Assembly: GCA_013205525.1 (NCBI GenBank)
Contig: JABMMR010000196.1
Location: forward strand, 1 to 5,489
Direction: 5' to 3'
Source of the DNA: Burkholderiales bacterium
GTDB taxonomy: Bacteria > Pseudomonadota > Gammaproteobacteria > Burkholderiales > Burkholderiaceae_C
Length of the DNA: 5,489 bases
Numbering within the stretch: the stretch's first letter is position 1; every line of letters begins with the position of its first letter. Below the pieces are notes generated by a model that saw only the letters and a program-made list of their open reading frames with translations, was not told where the DNA came from and did no database searches. Shown piece after piece: positions 5,224-5,489 of the stretch. Position numbers and translations under genes: made by a program.

Positions 5224-5489
5224 GTAAAGCCCCCGCGCAACCCAGCTTAGATAGCCTGTCCAAATCTTTTGAACCCGCCGCCCTCGAGGCCCACTGGGGT
5301 CCTGAGTGGGAAAAGCGCGGCTACGGCGTGGCGGGTTTTCGCGGCACCGGTCAGCCCCAAGCAGACCAAGCGGCATTCGCTATTCAACTGCCGCCGCCCA
5401 ATGTGACTGGCACGCTGCACATGGGCCATGCGTTCAACCAAACCATCATGGACAGCCTCACACGCTACCACCGCATGAAGGGCTTTAAC
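5220..5489 (+). CDS. valS: valyl-tRNA synthetase, N-terminal part (runs off the right edge)
   Basis: The first 90 codons are open to the edge of the window. ValS is a class I aminoacyl-tRNA synthetase that charges tRNA-Val in the cytosol. The visible part has a short lead, then [20 protein letters not shown] (residues 12-31), the usual ValS opening helix. The block [13 protein letters not shown] (58-70) follows, holding the HIGH-type ATP-binding motif as HMGH (67-70). Then comes [20 protein letters not shown] (71-90), which is nearly invariant in bacterial ValS. The KMSKS motif and the anticodon-binding domain lie outside the window. The ATG at 5220 fits the expected N-terminus but has no Shine-Dalgarno; a nine-codon frame overlaps it by ATGA. 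It lies 100 bp after the dsbA-like gene in the same direction. Confidence 0.96.
   Translation, partial: MSKAPAQPSLDSLSKSFEPAALEAHWGPEWEKRGYGVAGFRGTGQPQADQAAFAIQLPPPNVTGTLHMGHAFNQTIMDSLTRYHRMKGFN

Noticed and set aside
1..5489. CRISPR array, tRNA or rRNA gene, transposase gene or prophage module
   Set aside because: No spaced repeat array, cloverleaf, rRNA-like stretch or transposase/integrase reading frame is visible. The only repeat family is the two-copy palindrome.

Overview
The window looks like a chromosomal stretch from a betaproteobacterium of the order Burkholderiales, most likely close to the Comamonadaceae. That placement rests on the protein variants (a 258-residue YaaA, a rubredoxin-less rubrerythrin next to an Fe-S protein and a DUF3501 protein, a FrnE-like DsbA, ValS), the moderate GC content and a TAAAAT-type -10 before valS. 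It is an impression from reading, not a database result.

Layout. Positions 1-4288 hold six genes, all on the minus strand. In transcription order they are: a short rubrerythrin (3866-4288), a heterodisulfide-reductase-like Fe-S/CCG-domain protein (2445-3794), a DUF3501 protein (1820-2410), yaaA (1036-1812), an alpha/beta hydrolase (134-1024) and the 5' end of queF (1-137, running off the left edge). Spacing downstream of the Fe-S gene is tight (34, 7 and 11 bp, then a 4-bp ATGA overlap), so these genes are probably co-transcribed. A 171-bp intergenic region (4289-4459) separates them from the plus-strand genes: a DsbA/FrnE-like thiol oxidoreductase (4460-5119) and the first 90 codons of valS (5220-5489, running off the right edge). 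No gene-free stretch exceeds 300 bp.

How the genes fit together. The minus-strand cluster reads as a peroxide and iron stress unit. Rubrerythrin is a di-iron peroxidase that here lacks its own rubredoxin electron donor. The neighbouring Fe-S protein has two cysteine motifs for [4Fe-4S] clusters plus CCG-type domains and is a reasonable candidate electron carrier. DUF3501 is a conserved companion of unknown function. YaaA limits iron-driven damage during peroxide stress in E. coli. The divergent FrnE-like protein may add thiol repair. The exact role of the Fe-S/DUF3501 pair is not established and is the main biological unknown.

Structure beyond the genes. (i) A GC hairpin followed by seven T residues lies between rubrerythrin and the Fe-S gene and runs into the latter's ribosome binding site, so it probably acts as an attenuator that makes rubrerythrin the most abundant product. 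(ii) A 28-29 bp imperfect palindromic repeat occurs twice, once covering the stop codon of the Fe-S gene and once ending two bases before the dsbA-like start codon. (iii) Overlapping CTTTG/CAAAG inverted repeats lie in the probable rubrerythrin leader. (iv) A nine-codon open frame before valS ends in an ATGA overlap with the valS start.
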